This document shows positions 62,601-64,000 of a stretch of DNA of 64,000 nucleotides, piece by piece. Position 1 is the stretch's first letter. Each line of letters begins with the position of its first letter. The notes under the pieces were generated by a model. The model saw only the letters and a program-made list of their open reading frames with translations, was not told where the DNA came from and searched no databases. Source of the stretch: Atrichornis clamosus (Eukaryota > Chordata > Aves > Passeriformes > Menuridae); the NCBI GenBank assembly GCA_013400975.1, contig WBMZ01002995.1:62001-126000 (forward strand), read 5' to 3'. The position numbers and the translations under genes are program-made.

Positions 62601-64000
62601 TTAGCACTGCAGCACCTTGGATGGAGTTGGTTTATTTATCTTTGTAAGAAATCATAAATCCCTGTCATAGAACAGTGAATTAGTAATTTGATGATATTAC
62701 AAATAAATCACTTAAAAGTTAGTTTTTCACTAAGTTGGGAGAGAGAAAAGACACAATTGAATCTGAAAAATACATGACTGGCAGCAGTCATTTTAAAACC
62801 TAATTTATTATACACCTGAGGAAAAGCTTCAGGAAGAAAATATTTAGATGTGACATTGGGAAGGCTCACAGATTCCACACTGACTGTCCTTCTGTCTAAG
62901 GGAAGCAAAACATATTCCCATATTCTGGGGTATTTGCAGTAGCCTTTATCACCTTGTGTCCGACAGAAACATCATGCAGACATTTAGGGGCTAATTCTCT
63001 TGCTGGTGCCAAGAATTTTTGGTAGCAGTTTATCAGAGAGGAAATCTTCATAACTGAATTTTGTTGTTAGTGGAAGAGGCACCTGGGATATACCATTGTA
63101 ATATGAGAGATCACCCAGTACACCCACTAGTGCCCTACTAAGAGTTGCTTTTAAATTGGTGTAGGATAGCAGGAGAGAAAAAAATCCAGAGGTTCAGCAT
63201 ATTCAAGCAAGCTCTGTAACAAGCTTTTTCTGATAGTAGGAAAAATGTAACTTACTGTACAAATGCTTCATTGTGTAGAAAAGGTGCAATAAAGGCAATT
63301 TTGTAAGCAGTGCTCCTATTTGTTACTTGGTGTCAGAGTAGTGCATATGTCTGAGATTGCAGTTGTTGTGTCCCAACACTGGATTTTTTTCCTGCCCCAT
63401 ATTAACATTAGAACAAATTTCCACTGCATCTCATTAGACTTTTCAATGAGCATTTTTTAGTAGAACTGTGTCTAGTGGATGTTTTTGTGTCTCAAGTCTA
63501 GCTATTATATTACTTTGCCATTGCCACATTTGATTAGACAATACAATTATGCACTTCTGACAACTAAAATTGAGTCTTAATAAGCAGTTTATGACTGAGC
63601 AAACATCTGGGGTTTATGTAGATTTTGACTGACAGTTCAGATGTGATGGTGTGGGCTGCAGTGAGATAACTTGCTTTGTTCCTACAGGCATGTAACCCAG
63701 AGTCAGAAGGAGGACCCAAACACCAACATCCCAGCCTCTAGTGGACATTGCACTATATCTTAACTCAGCATCTCTGTGTTGGAAAGTATGAGTTGCAGGA
63801 GCAAAAAAAAAAGAAAAAGTCACTTGCTCAGTTCACTAACGCTTTCATACCTCGATACAAGTATCCTGAACACTATACCAGTAGCCAGAGCTCCCAGTCA
63901 TCCAAAAGGCTTGTCCAAGATCGAGTGCCTGGATTGGCACAGCACACATTTTTGGTCTTGTAGAATTGCTCCAGTTTAAATGCATCTGCCCCCAGACCCT
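59631..64000 (+). other. Probable intron of the gene starting at 59508; no further exon called
   Basis: After the CpG island the sequence returns to AT-rich DNA with short chance frames. A pyrimidine-poor tgtctgtag near 62336 is followed by an open segment, but it does not support a convincing exon. No repeat family was recognised. A short TG run lies near 62141-62152, and an A-rich tract near 63804-63820. The window ends without closing this gene. Confidence 0.4.

Overview
This window reads as nuclear DNA from a bird. It is AT-rich and intron-rich vertebrate sequence with truncated CR1 LINE copies ending in the typical ATTCTATGA-like tail, one solo retroviral LTR, and a locus whose gene content matches human 7q21 (TFPI2 beside GNG11). 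No bacterial, phage or CRISPR-like content was seen. The exact species cannot be read from the sequence, and one unresolved base (n at 57192) marks it as an assembly.

Layout. Positions 1 to about 46.3 kb hold no protein-coding gene that I can support. This stretch is intergenic DNA with CR1 fragments at about 15.66-16.02, 20.78-20.89 and 21.76-22.36 kb, a 616-bp solo LTR with an intact 6-bp target duplication at 22428-23043, several simple repeats, and a weak WD40-like peptide relic near 26.4 kb. In human the neighbour on this side of TFPI2 is CALCR, but no CALCR exon was recognised.

TFPI2 lies on the minus strand at 47344-52211. Its five coding exons give a 239-residue secreted protein with a signal peptide, three Kunitz domains and a basic C-terminal tail. 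All four introns are phase 1, and its promoter is a CpG island with a TATA-like box. About 3.5 kb further on, in divergent orientation, GNG11 occupies the plus strand (coding exons 55921-56016 and 58930-59055). It encodes a 73-residue G-protein gamma subunit ending in a CVIA prenylation box. GNG11 ends inside a third CpG island. Only about 160 bp past its poly(A) signal, another plus-strand gene appears to start (ATG 59508, coding exon 1 59508-59630). It has an arginine-rich N-terminus that suggests mitochondrial import and may be an acyl-CoA dehydrogenase-like gene, but its later exons were not found before the window ends.

Function. TFPI2 acts outside the cell as a serine-protease (plasmin/trypsin-type) inhibitor of the matrix. 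GNG11 is a membrane-anchored partner of G-beta in receptor signalling. They are neighbours by conserved synteny, not members of one pathway. I found no convincing undescribed system. The points most worth a second look are the canonical Arg at the P1 site of TFPI2 Kunitz domain 2, a GNG11 N-terminus that resembles GNGT1 with no separate GNGT1 visible, the tight GNG11/next-gene junction, and the solo LTR.
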